Positions 43,225 through 52,045 of a DNA stretch of 64,000 nt are shown in pieces (position 1 is the first letter of the stretch; each line of letters opens with the position of its first letter). Below the pieces are notes generated by a model. That model did no database searches. It was given only the letters and a program-made list of their open reading frames with translations, and was not told where the DNA came from. The DNA is taken from NCBI RefSeq assembly GCF_009932435.1, contig NZ_BJOU01000017.1:186001-250000 (forward strand), written 5' to 3'. Made by a program: the position numbers and the translations under genes. Source of the stretch: Gordonia crocea (GTDB taxonomy: Bacteria > Actinomycetota > Actinomycetes > Mycobacteriales > Mycobacteriaceae).

Positions 43225-45132
43225 ATGCGCAGGGTCATCACCATGGTCGCAGCGATCGCGGTGGCCGCGACGCTGCCCGCCACCGCCGTCTCGTCGGCCG
43301 CCCCGGAACCGCGCCCCGTCGTCGACCTCGCGGGGTCCGACGCCACCGGCCGGTGCACCACTCTCGACGGACTCGCACCGGGCCGGTTCCAGTTGAAGGC
43401 CGCCGGATTGGGCACCTACTTGGCATACCGCGACGGCCGGTTCCTCACGGGTTCGCCCGGCAAGGCCCGATTGACCACCGAGCCGTCTCCAGCGTCGATC
43501 TGGCGCGTCACCGGGCAGGGCGGTCAGACGGGGCACGGCGGGCCGACCCGGTGGCAGTCGGCGACGGGCGCCGCCACCCTGGTCCGGGTGCGCGACGCCG
43601 CCGGATGCCGACCGTTCCCCGAGGCCCAGGTGAACGTCGCCGGCGCTCCGTTCAAAGGGACCGGTACCGACGGGAATCTGCGCGGCTTCGTCGACTCGCA
43701 TGCGCACCTCACGTCGTGGCAGTTCCTCGGCGGGAAGCTGCACTGCGGTGCACCGTTCAGCCCCTACGGGATCGCCGTTGCCCTGCGCGACTGTCCCGAC
43801 CACGAGCCCAACGGTTGGCCGGCCGTCAGCGAACACATCCTGTCGCGACCGGGCCCGCACGACACGTCGGGGTGGCCGACCTTCACCGGGTGGCCGCGCT
43901 ATGACTCGCTGACCCACGAGCAGACCTACTACCGCTGGATCGAACGGGCCTGGCGGTCCGGTCTTCGCGTCGTCACCAACTACTACGTCCAAAACCGGGT
44001 GCTGTGCGAGCGCTACCCGTTGCGCAACCAGCCGTGCGACGAGATGGAATCGGTGCGGATCCAGCACCGGCTGCTGCACCGCCTGCAGGACTACATCGAC
44101 GCCCAAGCCGGCGGCCCGGGCAAGGGCTTCTTCCGAATCGCGACCAGTGCCGCGCAGGTCCGGTCGATCGTCGCCGCGGGCCGGCTCGCGGTGACCCTCG
44201 GAGTGGAAGTCTCCGAGCCGTTTGGCTGCCGGTCGGTGAACGATCGCCCCCACTGCACGCGCGCCGACATCGACCGCGGCCTCGACGAACTGAAGGCGAT
44301 GGGGGTGCGCCAACTCATCCTCACCCACAAGTTCGACAACGCGCTCGGCGGTACCCGCTTCGACCAGGGCACCACCGGCGCCGCGGTCAATGCCGGACAA
44401 CTGCTGTCCACCGGCCACCCCTGGCAGGTGGAACCGTGCCGCACCGCCCAGCACGACAACCCGGTGCTCGGCTACCCGCGCGGCCGCTGCAACATCCGCG
44501 GACTCACCCCGCTCGGTGCGTACACGGTGAACGCGGTGATCGCGCGGCGCCTCGCGATCGACGTCGACCACCTGAGCGTCAAGACGGCCACGGCGGTCCT
44601 CGATCTGGCCGCCGCCCACCGCTACCCCGGCCTGGTCTCGTCGCACACGTGGACCGACAAGACGAACTACCGCCGCATTCTGGGTGCGGGCGGTTTCGTC
44701 GGCCTGTTCGCCACTCCCGCCGAGGCCGAACACGGGGAGACCGGACGCCACGGCGACCTGCCGCCGGACTTCCTGTCGGCGTGGCGCGTGCTGCGGTCGC
44801 AGCGGTCGGCCCGGTACTTCTTCGGAGTCGGCTTCGGTCCCGACATGGGCGGGCTGGGCAAACAAGCCCACCCCCGCCCGTCGGCGAAGCGCTCGCCGGT
44901 GCGCTATCCGTTCACCGCCGCCGACGGCCACACCCGGATCAGCCGACAGGTCACCGGCCGACGGGTCTTCGACGTGAACACCGACGGCACCGCTCACTAC
45001 GGCCTGCTCCCGGATTGGATCGAGAGCCTGCGGATCGAGGCCGGGCGCGACGGGCCGACGCTGGTCGCCGACCTGTTCTCCGCGGCCGAAGCCTATGCCC
45101 GCTACTGGGAGCGGCTCGAGGCATACCTGTGA
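43225..45132 (+). CDS. Secreted metallohydrolase, membrane-dipeptidase (M19)-like
   Basis: About 635 residues. The signal peptide (ITMVAAIAVAATLPATAVSS) is followed by a small beta domain and then an amidohydrolase-type barrel. The M19-like series of metal ligands is visible in order: GFVDSHAHL, GVEVSEPF, LTHKFDNALGG, IDVDHLS, VSSHTWTD and GVGFGPDMGGLG. It probably cleaves an amide or peptide-like bond outside the membrane. ATG at 43225 gives a normal signal peptide; ATG at 43177 adds 16 residues. It overlaps the next gene by 4 nt. Confidence 0.8.
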   Translation: MRRVITMVAAIAVAATLPATAVSSAAPEPRPVVDLAGSDATGRCTTLDGLAPGRFQLKAAGLGTYLAYRDGRFLTGSPGKARLTTEPSPASIWRVTGQGGQTGHGGPTRWQSATGAATLVRVRDAAGCRPFPEAQVNVAGAPFKGTGTDGNLRGFVDSHAHLTSWQFLGGKLHCGAPFSPYGIAVALRDCPDHEPNGWPAVSEHILSRPGPHDTSGWPTFTGWPRYDSLTHEQTYYRWIERAWRSGLRVVTNYYVQNRVLCERYPLRNQPCDEMESVRIQHRLLHRLQDYIDAQAGGPGKGFFRIATSAAQVRSIVAAGRLAVTLGVEVSEPFGCRSVNDRPHCTRADIDRGLDELKAMGVRQLILTHKFDNALGGTRFDQGTTGAAVNAGQLLSTGHPWQVEPCRTAQHDNPVLGYPRGRCNIRGLTPLGAYTVNAVIARRLAIDVDHLSVKTATAVLDLAAAHRYPGLVSSHTWTDKTNYRRILGAGGFVGLFATPAEAEHGETGRHGDLPPDFLSAWRVLRSQRSARYFFGVGFGPDMGGLGKQAHPRPSAKRSPVRYPFTAADGHTRISRQVTGRRVFDVNTDGTAHYGLLPDWIESLRIEAGRDGPTLVADLFSAAEAYARYWERLEAYL

Positions 45133-46475
45133 CCACGGGCAGCCGGTTGGACCGCCGGGTCGTCGGCGCGTATGCGATCGGCAGTGTCGGAACCGGCGGC
45201 TTCGGGGTCCTGCCGGGCTTGGTGCTCGCCTACTACCTCACCAACTCGCTGGCGGTGCCCGCGCTCGCCGCCGCCGCCGTCGTCCTCATCCCGAAGCTCG
45301 TCGACGTGGGGATCAACCCGCTGATCGGTGCGCACAGCGACCGGCTTCTGCGCCGCCGCGGGTCGCGGCGAGCGGCGATGCTGGTCGGGGCGGTGGCCTT
45401 GGCGCCGCTGTTCATCCTCACCTTCTGCGCGCCGGTGACCGACTGGTGGGTGTCGGCCCTGTGGGTGCTGGTCGCCTTCACCCTGACCGCGGTCGCCTAC
45501 AGCCTGTTCCAGGTTCCCTACGTCGCGCTGCCGGCCGAGTTGACCGGCGACTACGACGAGCGGACGCGCCTCGTCGCGACCCGGATCGCCGTGCTCGCGG
45601 CCGCCATCCTGGCGTTCGGCGCGGGTGGGCCGGCGATCCGCGACGCCGTCGGCAAGGCCCACGGCAACGCGGTCATGGCGATCGTGGCCGGCATCGTCAT
45701 CAGCGCCGGGATGCTGATCGCCACCCTCGGCACCACCGGCCGCCCGACTCTCGGCACCGACAACGCGACCGACGGGGACGGGGCGGCACCGTCGTTCACC
45801 GATGCGTTCCGGGCCATCCGCACCGATCACCGCTACCGGGTCTTGGTGGCGGTCTACGTCGTGCAGGCGCTGGCGACCGCGGTCATGCTCGCCGGGGCGC
45901 AATACCTGGCGACCTACCGGCTGGACAGTGCATCGGCGGTCCAAGGCCTGTTCATCGCGCTCGTCGCGCCCGCACTGCTGGTGATGCCGCTGTGGTACCG
46001 GTTCGGCGAACGACACGGCAAGCTCGCCGGACTGCGCGCGGCCACCGGCCTGTTCTCCGTGGGCGCCCTGGCCCTCGTCGGCACCCTCTGGTGGAGCGGG
46101 CCCTGGGTGTACGCCGCGGTGTGCCTGGCCGGGGCCGGCTACGCGGGCATGCAGACCTTCCCGCTGGCGATGCTCCCCGAGGTCCTCGACGCCTACTCGC
46201 GGCGCATCGCCCGACCGGCGGCCGGGTCCTTGTCCGGGTTGTGGACGGCGGCCGAAACCGTCGCCCTGGCCCTCGGTCCCGCCGTCTTCCTCCTCGTTCT
46301 CGCCGTCACCGGCTTCGTGTCGTCGACCGGCAACCAGACCGTCGCCCAACCCGGGTCCGCGTTGATCGGCATCTCGGTAGGCTTCGCCGCGATACCCGCG
46401 CTGCTCGGCGCCGCCAGCCTTCTCCTCCTGCGGCGGTACACCGAACCGACTCCGGAGGTCTCCGATGAGCTCTGA
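45129..46475 (+). CDS. GPH-type (MelB-like) MFS transporter
   Basis: A 448-residue, 12-helix transporter of the glycoside-pentoside-hexuronide type, with the N-terminal motif LIPKLVDVGINPLIGAHSDR (short: DVGINPLIGAHSD) characteristic of the family and FQVPYVALPAELTGDY in the first half. It probably imports the product of the secreted hydrolase. The GTG start overlaps the upstream stop (GTGA), and its end overlaps the PLP enzyme gene by 11 nt, so the three genes form a coupled operon. Confidence 0.85.
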   Translation: MTTGSRLDRRVVGAYAIGSVGTGGFGVLPGLVLAYYLTNSLAVPALAAAAVVLIPKLVDVGINPLIGAHSDRLLRRRGSRRAAMLVGAVALAPLFILTFCAPVTDWWVSALWVLVAFTLTAVAYSLFQVPYVALPAELTGDYDERTRLVATRIAVLAAAILAFGAGGPAIRDAVGKAHGNAVMAIVAGIVISAGMLIATLGTTGRPTLGTDNATDGDGAAPSFTDAFRAIRTDHRYRVLVAVYVVQALATAVMLAGAQYLATYRLDSASAVQGLFIALVAPALLVMPLWYRFGERHGKLAGLRAATGLFSVGALALVGTLWWSGPWVYAAVCLAGAGYAGMQTFPLAMLPEVLDAYSRRIARPAAGSLSGLWTAAETVALALGPAVFLLVLAVTGFVSSTGNQTVAQPGSALIGISVGFAAIPALLGAASLLLLRRYTEPTPEVSDEL

Positions 46476-47952
46476 CCGTTCCCCATCGCCGTTCGCCGGC
46501 GACGCCGATGCCATCCTCGCGCGCCTGCGCGACCTACGGTCCGCCGACGCCCCCACCCACGGCGGGAAGGTGCTGTCCTACGTCTACGACTCCGGGCTGG
46601 CCGCACTCGACGAGCTCGCCGCGGCCGCCGCCCGCGCGGTCCAACCCGTCAACGGCCTCGACCCCACTGTCTTCACCTCGGTGGCGATCATGGAGCGCGA
46701 GCTGATCACCTTCGCCCGCAACGCTTTTCACGGTCCCGACGCGGTCGGATCGGTCACCTCGGGCGGCACCGAGAGCTGCCTGCTCGCGGTCAAGTCGGCA
46801 CGCGACCACGGCTCGCACACCGACCGCGGCTCGATCGTCGCACCCACCACCGCCCACGCCGCCTTCATCAAGGCGGCCCACCTGCTCGACGTCGACCTCA
46901 TCCGCGTCCCGGTGGACCCCGAGTCCACGGCGGTGGCCCCCGAGGCCGTGGCCGCGGCGCTGCGCGAGGACACCTTCCTCATCGTCGCGTCGGCGCCCAA
47001 CTATCCGACCGGGGTCGCCGACCCGATCGCCGACCTGGCCTCGCTGGCCCTCGACCGCGGGATCGCGCTGCACGTCGATGCCTGCCTGGGCGGCTTCGCG
47101 CTGGCCTGGTGGCCCGAGGCCATTGCGCCGTGGGACTTCGCCGTGCCGGGCGTCACCAGCATCTCCGCGGACCTGCACAAGTACGGGTACAGCCCCAAGG
47201 GTTCGTCGGTGCTGTTGCACGCCGACCGCGACCGGCATCGCGCGCAGTACTTCGCCACCACCGACTGGCCGGGGTATCCGGTGGTCAACCCGACGCTGCT
47301 CGGCTCGCGCTCGGCGGCCGGGCTTGCCGCGGCATGGGCCATCGTCAACTATCTCGGCGACGACGGCTTCGCCACGCTGGTCGCCGACATCGCGCGGGCC
47401 GCGTCGGCGCTGCGCGCGACCATCGACGGGATCGACGGGTTGCGCGTCGTCGGCGATCCGGTGGGCCCGGTATTCGCGGTGGCCGCCGATGCCGCGTCGG
47501 CGCCGGTCGATCCGCACCGGTGGGCCCGGGCCGTGGGCGAGGCCGGTTTCGAGCTGCAACTGCAGCCGTCGTTCGCCCAGCCCGACGGCACCGCGTTGCC
47601 CGCCACCACGCACCTGACGGTGACCCCGGTGACCGAGCGCGTGGTCGACGAGTTGTCCACCGCGCTGGTCGATGCCGCGCAGCGGGTGCGCGGCACCGCA
47701 CCGGCCCAGCCGCCGGCCGCCCTGGCCGCACTCGCCACCGCCCTCGACTCCGGCGACGCGGTCCTCGACGACCTGTTGGCGCTGCCCAGCGCGGTCACCG
47801 GCGAACTCCTCGTCGCGGCCGGGATCGACCCGCACGACGCCGACGGCGAGCTGGACATGCCCGCGATCGTCGCCGCCGTCGAGGCGCTGCCGCGGCCGGT
47901 CACGGCGAAGATGCTCACCGAGTTCCTGGCCTTGTTCACCAACCCCGCGTAG
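46465..47952 (+). CDS. Sphingosine-1-phosphate-lyase-like PLP-dependent decarboxylase/lyase
   Basis: A 495-residue group II-type PLP enzyme. Visible are GSVTSGGTESCLLAV (cofactor phosphate region), HVDACLGGF (Asp for the pyridine N) and the PLP lysine K239 in SADLHKYGYSPKG. This pattern is closest to sphingosine-1-phosphate lyase and related aldolases, which cleave phosphorylated amino alcohols. The roughly 85-residue C-terminal extension is Ala-rich. It ends the M19-like/transporter operon, suggesting intracellular breakdown of an imported amino compound (inference). Confidence 0.85.
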   Translation: MSSDRSPSPFAGDADAILARLRDLRSADAPTHGGKVLSYVYDSGLAALDELAAAAARAVQPVNGLDPTVFTSVAIMERELITFARNAFHGPDAVGSVTSGGTESCLLAVKSARDHGSHTDRGSIVAPTTAHAAFIKAAHLLDVDLIRVPVDPESTAVAPEAVAAALREDTFLIVASAPNYPTGVADPIADLASLALDRGIALHVDACLGGFALAWWPEAIAPWDFAVPGVTSISADLHKYGYSPKGSSVLLHADRDRHRAQYFATTDWPGYPVVNPTLLGSRSAAGLAAAWAIVNYLGDDGFATLVADIARAASALRATIDGIDGLRVVGDPVGPVFAVAADAASAPVDPHRWARAVGEAGFELQLQPSFAQPDGTALPATTHLTVTPVTERVVDELSTALVDAAQRVRGTAPAQPPAALAALATALDSGDAVLDDLLALPSAVTGELLVAAGIDPHDADGELDMPAIVAAVEALPRPVTAKMLTEFLALFTNPA

Positions 47953-47994
47953 CCGGGCGCGCCATACCCGCCGCAGTGCGGGCGACCTGCGCCG

Positions 47995-48023
47995 TTGCTC
48001 GTGTACAAATGTACATGTACGTT
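47995..48023 (+). promoter_or_regulatory. Promoter of tetR-efflux operon, leaderless
   Basis: TTGCTC (47995-48000), 17-nt spacer and TACGTT (48018-48023) lie 7 nt before the ATG at 48031. The spacer and -10 are wholly inside the palindromic operator. Confidence 0.5.
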
Positions 48024-48030
48024 TGTACAC
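48001..48030. promoter_or_regulatory. 30-bp palindromic operator of the TetR regulator
   Basis: The arms GTGTACAAA (48001-48009) and TTTGTACAC (48022-48030) flank GTACATGTAC (48011-48020). The whole 30 bp is palindromic except one base pair (48010/48021). It ends at the base before the ATG. Confidence 0.85.
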
Positions 48031-48597
48031 ATGACTCGGACTGCGAAGCGCGCCCCCGCGGACCGCCGCCAGCAGATCATCGCGGCGGCGGCCGAACTGC
48101 TCAGCGACGGCACCGGCGGCAAACTGACCCATCGGGTGGTCGCGCAACGGGCGGGCGTCCCGCTCGGCTCGACCACCTACTACTTCGCCACCCTCGACGA
48201 CCTCGTGGCCCGGGCGGTCGAACACCTGTCGGCGCAGGTCGACGCCGACCTCGACGAGGTGGCGGCCGCCATCGCCGCGAGCGACCGCTCACCGGGCGCG
48301 ATCGCCGCGCTGATGCACGAGTACCTGCGCGACGCCGACCGCGTCCGCACGGAGATGGCGGTCTACGCGGCCGGCATCGAGCGCCCCGAGCTGCGCGGGC
48401 TGAGCCGCCACTGGTTCGACGGACTGGTGGCCATCCTCGCCGAGTTCACCGACGACGAGACCGCGCGGTTGATGTCCGTCTTCGTCGACGGGGTCACCCT
48501 GCACGCCTCCCTGTACGACGAGCCCCTCGAACTGTCCGCCATCGAGCGGATCACCCGCCTGCTTCTCGCCGGCCCGACCGATTCGGATCGATCATGA
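48031..48597 (+). CDS. TetR-family transcriptional repressor
   Basis: A 188-residue regulator with an N-terminal helix-turn-helix (DRRQQIIAAAAELLSDG, RVVAQRAGVPLGSTTYYFATLDDL) and a C-terminal ligand-binding helical domain. It overlaps the DHA2 efflux gene by 4 nt (ATGA) and almost certainly represses that transporter and itself through the adjacent palindrome. The ATG at 48031 is chosen because the HTH begins soon after; an ATG-like start at 47995 would translate through the operator. Confidence 0.9.
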   Translation: MTRTAKRAPADRRQQIIAAAAELLSDGTGGKLTHRVVAQRAGVPLGSTTYYFATLDDLVARAVEHLSAQVDADLDEVAAAIAASDRSPGAIAALMHEYLRDADRVRTEMAVYAAGIERPELRGLSRHWFDGLVAILAEFTDDETARLMSVFVDGVTLHASLYDEPLELSAIERITRLLLAGPTDSDRS

Positions 48598-50132
48598 CCA
48601 CCCGATTGCAGACACCCGCGACGAACCCCGACGGCTCGCTCGTCGAGCCGCTGCCGGCGTGGCGCCGCTGGGCCGCCCTCGCGGTCCTGTCGATCGCGCT
48701 GCTGACCGTCGTCATGGACCTCACCGTGCTGAACGTCGCACTGCCGTCGATCAGTGCGGAACTGCGCCCGTCGGCGACGCAGCAGCTGTGGATGGTCGAC
48801 GCTTATTCGCTGATCCTCGCCGGGCTGCTCATCTCGATGTCGGCGTTGGCCGATCGGATCGGTCGGCGCACGATGCTGATCGCCGGCTTCGCCGTGTTCG
48901 GCGTCGCGTCCCTGCTCGTCCTCTGGGCCACGACGCCGGCGATGGTCATCGCCCTGCGCGCCCTCCTCGGCGTCGGCGGCGCGATGATCATGCCCAGCAC
49001 GCTGTCGATGCTGCGGGTGGTGTTCACCGACACCCGCGAACGGACCCTCGCGCTCGGTATCTGGTCGGCGGTCTCGGCGGCCGGTGCGGCGATCGGGCCG
49101 ATCGTCGGCGGCTTCCTCCTCGAGCACTTCTCCTGGCATTCGGCCTTCCTGGTCAACGTCCCGCCGATGGTGGTGGCGATCGTGGCGGCGGCGGTGTTGC
49201 TGCCCGAGTCACGGGTCGCCGACGCCGGCGGGTGGGACCTGCTCGCCTCGGTGCTGTCCATTGCCGGCATGGCCTCGCTGGTGTGGGCGATCAAAGAGTT
49301 CGGCAAGCACTACGTGGCCGACGGCCTGGCCAACGCACCCGCCTGGGCCGCGTTGGCACTGTCGGCTGCGTTGCTCGGCTGGTTCGCCCACCGGTGCCTG
49401 CACCGCGACGATCCGCTGCTGGACCTGAGGCTGTTCCGGCGGCCGCAGCTGAGCGCCGGCGTCCTCGCCGCACTCTTCTCGATGATCGCCATGGGCGGGG
49501 GCATCCTCGTGCTGGCGCAGTGGCTCCAACTCGTGGAGGGCCATTCGCCGCTGCAGGCCGGGTTCCGGCTGTTGCCGTTCGCCGGCGGGGCGGTCGTCAC
49601 CTCGGTGCTGGCGCGCTGGTTCGTCGACCTGTTCGGCCCGCGGTTGGTGGTCGCGGTCGGCCTCTGGTTGCCCGCCGCCGGGATGCTGCTGATCTATCTG
49701 GCACCCGGGTTGTCCTACCCGTGGGTCGCGGCCGGAATGGCGTTGCAGGGTGCGGGCGCCGGTTCGCTGGCGATCGCGTCGGCGATGATCATGTCCGGCA
49801 GCCCCCAGGCCAAGGCCGGCAACGCGGCGGCATTGGAGGAGACCGCCTACGACCTCGGCAACGTCTTCGGCGTCGCGGTCCTGGGTACCGTCGCCGCCGT
49901 CGTCTACAGCTCCCGCGTCGGCACCGCGGTGCCCGGCGCCGATGAATCGCTGGCCGCGGCCATCGAGATCGCCCGCAGGACCGGTTCGCCCGAACTCACG
50001 GCCACCGCAACGTCGGCGTTCACCGACGCGGTGGTCCAGGTCGGCCTCGTCGGCGCGGTTCTGCTCGCCCTGGCCGGTGCCCTGGTCTTCGTCTTGACGC
50101 CCAAGAGCCTCGATATCGACGTCCAGCACTGA
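48594..50132 (+). CDS. DHA2 family (EmrB/QacA-type) multidrug MFS transporter
   Basis: A 512-residue, 14-helix proton-driven exporter. Helix 1 has the DHA2 signature VVMDLTVLNVALPSI, loop 2-3 has ADRIGRRTML, and motif C is AAGAAIGPIVGG. The pump probably expels a hydrophobic drug or toxic metabolite that is also the TetR ligand. The ATG overlaps the tetR stop by 4 nt. Confidence 0.9.
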   Translation: MTTRLQTPATNPDGSLVEPLPAWRRWAALAVLSIALLTVVMDLTVLNVALPSISAELRPSATQQLWMVDAYSLILAGLLISMSALADRIGRRTMLIAGFAVFGVASLLVLWATTPAMVIALRALLGVGGAMIMPSTLSMLRVVFTDTRERTLALGIWSAVSAAGAAIGPIVGGFLLEHFSWHSAFLVNVPPMVVAIVAAAVLLPESRVADAGGWDLLASVLSIAGMASLVWAIKEFGKHYVADGLANAPAWAALALSAALLGWFAHRCLHRDDPLLDLRLFRRPQLSAGVLAALFSMIAMGGGILVLAQWLQLVEGHSPLQAGFRLLPFAGGAVVTSVLARWFVDLFGPRLVVAVGLWLPAAGMLLIYLAPGLSYPWVAAGMALQGAGAGSLAIASAMIMSGSPQAKAGNAAALEETAYDLGNVFGVAVLGTVAAVVYSSRVGTAVPGADESLAAAIEIARRTGSPELTATATSAFTDAVVQVGLVGAVLLALAGALVFVLTPKSLDIDVQH

Positions 50133-50142
50133 CCGGCGGTCC

Positions 50143-50148
50143 TACGCT
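50143..50148 (+). promoter_or_regulatory. Probable -10 box, leaderless
   Basis: TACGCT lies 6 nt before the ATG at 50155; no Shine-Dalgarno. Confidence 0.4.
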
Positions 50149-50154
50149 GGGACG

Positions 50155-51408
50155 ATGAGACGTCGGATCGGCATCGTCGTCGCGGCTGCGGCGCTTTTCG
50201 TCGGCGCTTGTTCGACCGCGGCACCACCCGAGCCGCCGACGCTCCCACCGGCGTACACGCCGGTCGTCGTCTCCCAGCTCGGAGCACCGACCTTCCCGTT
50301 CAAAGGTTCCGACGGCCGGTTCCACCTCGCCTACGACCTGCAGCTGACGAATGCGGCGGCCGTGCCGGCCACCGTCGTGAAGATCGACGTGGTCGACGCC
50401 GCCCGCCGCGACCGCGTCCTCGCGTCCCTGTCGGGCAAGGCGCTGGTGGACCCGGGCTGCGACAGCGGGGACTGCAACCGGCTGCGCATGCTGCCCTCGT
50501 CGCCGGCCACGTCGACGGTGATCGGCCCGCAGGAATCGCGCGGCGTGCTGGTCGGCATCGAACTGGAGTCGCTGACCGATGCCCCGAAGGCCGTGCTGCA
50601 CCGGCTGTGGATCACCGGCGCGGCCAACCCGGCTGCGACGACGCCGACCCCGCAGGACTACCTCGCCGGTCGCGTCGACGTGGCGGCCGGCAGCACGCGC
50701 ACGATCGCCGCACCGGTGCGCGGCCGCAACTGGGTCGCGATGAACGGTTGCTGCGGGATCGGCTCCGCGCATGTCTCGGCCCTGGCCCCGTTCAGCGGCA
50801 GCCTCGCCAACACCCAGCGATTCGCGATCGACTGGATGCGGACCAACGACGACGGCGAGTTCGTCACCGGCGAGCCCATCCGCAACGAGAGTTACGCGGG
50901 CTACGGGCAGGAGGTGCGGGCGGTCGCCGACGGCACCATCACCTCGACCCTGGACACCATGGCCGCCAACACGCCGGGCACCCTGCCGGCCGCGGACCCC
51001 GCTCTCGCCGCAACCATCACCGTCGAAACCGTCGACGGCAACCACATCATCCAAGACCTCGGCGGCGGGGTGTGGGCGGCCTATGCGCATCTGCAGAAGG
51101 GCTCACTACTGGTGAAACCGGGCGATCGCGTCAAGGCCGGGCAGGTGATCGCACGGCTGGGCAACACGGGCAATTCCAGTGCCCCGCACCTGCACTTCCA
51201 GCTGATGAACGGCCCGCAACTCGTCGGCTCCGACGGGCTGCCCTACGTGATCGGCGAGTTCTCCTACGCCGGATTCATCGGACCGCGCCAACTCGCCGCG
51301 ATGAACCCCTTCGTCGCCGGCCGCTTCTTCGCCCACCACCTCGCGACCCCGCAACCGCGCCGCGACGAGTTGCCGATGGACGCGGTCATCGTCGACTTTT
51401 CGGACTAG
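50155..51408 (+). CDS. M23-like peptidase lipoprotein
   Basis: A 417-residue protein with a lipobox ending VGAC (Cys19), so anchored outside the membrane. A beta domain (about 35-180) precedes a LytM/M23 domain: AYAHL, and NSSAPHLHFQL with H345 and H347. At the usual HxxxD zinc site the sequence is RFAID (R222, D226), so the first His ligand is missing and it may be a degenerate enzyme or use another ligand. M23 proteins cut peptidoglycan cross-links or regulate amidases. It has its own leaderless-type promoter. Confidence 0.85.
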   Translation: MRRRIGIVVAAAALFVGACSTAAPPEPPTLPPAYTPVVVSQLGAPTFPFKGSDGRFHLAYDLQLTNAAAVPATVVKIDVVDAARRDRVLASLSGKALVDPGCDSGDCNRLRMLPSSPATSTVIGPQESRGVLVGIELESLTDAPKAVLHRLWITGAANPAATTPTPQDYLAGRVDVAAGSTRTIAAPVRGRNWVAMNGCCGIGSAHVSALAPFSGSLANTQRFAIDWMRTNDDGEFVTGEPIRNESYAGYGQEVRAVADGTITSTLDTMAANTPGTLPAADPALAATITVETVDGNHIIQDLGGGVWAAYAHLQKGSLLVKPGDRVKAGQVIARLGNTGNSSAPHLHFQLMNGPQLVGSDGLPYVIGEFSYAGFIGPRQLAAMNPFVAGRFFAHHLATPQPRRDELPMDAVIVDFSD

Positions 51409-51424
51409 GCGCGGACCGTCGACC

Positions 51425-51985
51425 TCACTCCCGCTCAGGTGTGTGCGTGTGGATCCGGTCGCCGGCGTCGTTGAAGATGCTGAGTACCTCGGCGGGCCGC
51501 TTGCCAGCGGCGATCATCGCATGCGGGACGCTGGTGTCGAACTCGGCGGCTTCGCCGCGGGTGAGCACCAAGTCCTGATCGCCCAGGATCAGGCGCAGCC
51601 GCCCGGACAGGACGTAGAGCCATTCGTAGCCGTCGTGGACCCGGGGTTCGGGCATCTCCTCGACAGGCAGGTAGGTGATCCGGTACGTCTTCATCGGCGA
51701 GCCGACGGGCACCAGCGGGACGATGACCATCCCCGGCCGGTGGATCGCGTCGCGGCGCACCCGCGGATCGGGGACCGACGGCGAAACGAGGTCGTCGAGG
51801 CCGACGCCGAGTTGCCGGGTCAACGGCAGGAGCAGCTCCAGACTCGGTTGGCGCTTGCCCGATTCCAGCCGCGACAACGTGCTCGGCGACATCCCGGCAC
51901 GCCCGGCCAACTCCTCCAACGTCCAGCCCCTGCTGGTGCGCAGCACGCGCAACCGGGCGCCGACCTGTTTCACCTCGTCGATCAT
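51425..51985 (-). CDS. XRE-family regulator with C-terminal cupin
   Basis: A 186-residue regulator. The N-terminal HTH is VGARLRVLRTSRGWTLEELA with MSPSTLSRLESGKRQPS, and the C-terminal cupin has HDGYEWLYVLSGRLRLILGD and SVPHAMIA. Such two-domain proteins sense small molecules and often repress an adjacent gene. It is divergent from the flavoprotein gene, with a run of CTTGC/GCAAG half-sites between. Confidence 0.88.
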   Translation of the reverse strand: MIDEVKQVGARLRVLRTSRGWTLEELAGRAGMSPSTLSRLESGKRQPSLELLLPLTRQLGVGLDDLVSPSVPDPRVRRDAIHRPGMVIVPLVPVGSPMKTYRITYLPVEEMPEPRVHDGYEWLYVLSGRLRLILGDQDLVLTRGEAAEFDTSVPHAMIAAGKRPAEVLSIFNDAGDRIHTHTPERE

Positions 51986-51996
51986 CGATCACCTTC

Positions 51997-52022
51997 CTTG
52001 CCAATTCCGCAAGAATACTTGC
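51997..52022. promoter_or_regulatory. Alternating CTTGC/GCAAG half-sites, probable XRE operator
   Basis: CTTGC (51997-52001), GCAAG (52009-52013) and CTTGC (52018-52022) form two overlapping inverted repeats with 7- and 4-nt spacers, in the 60-nt gap between the divergent XRE and flavoprotein genes. Confidence 0.5.
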
Positions 52023-52045
52023 CACTTCTGTGAATCGGCGCTGCA

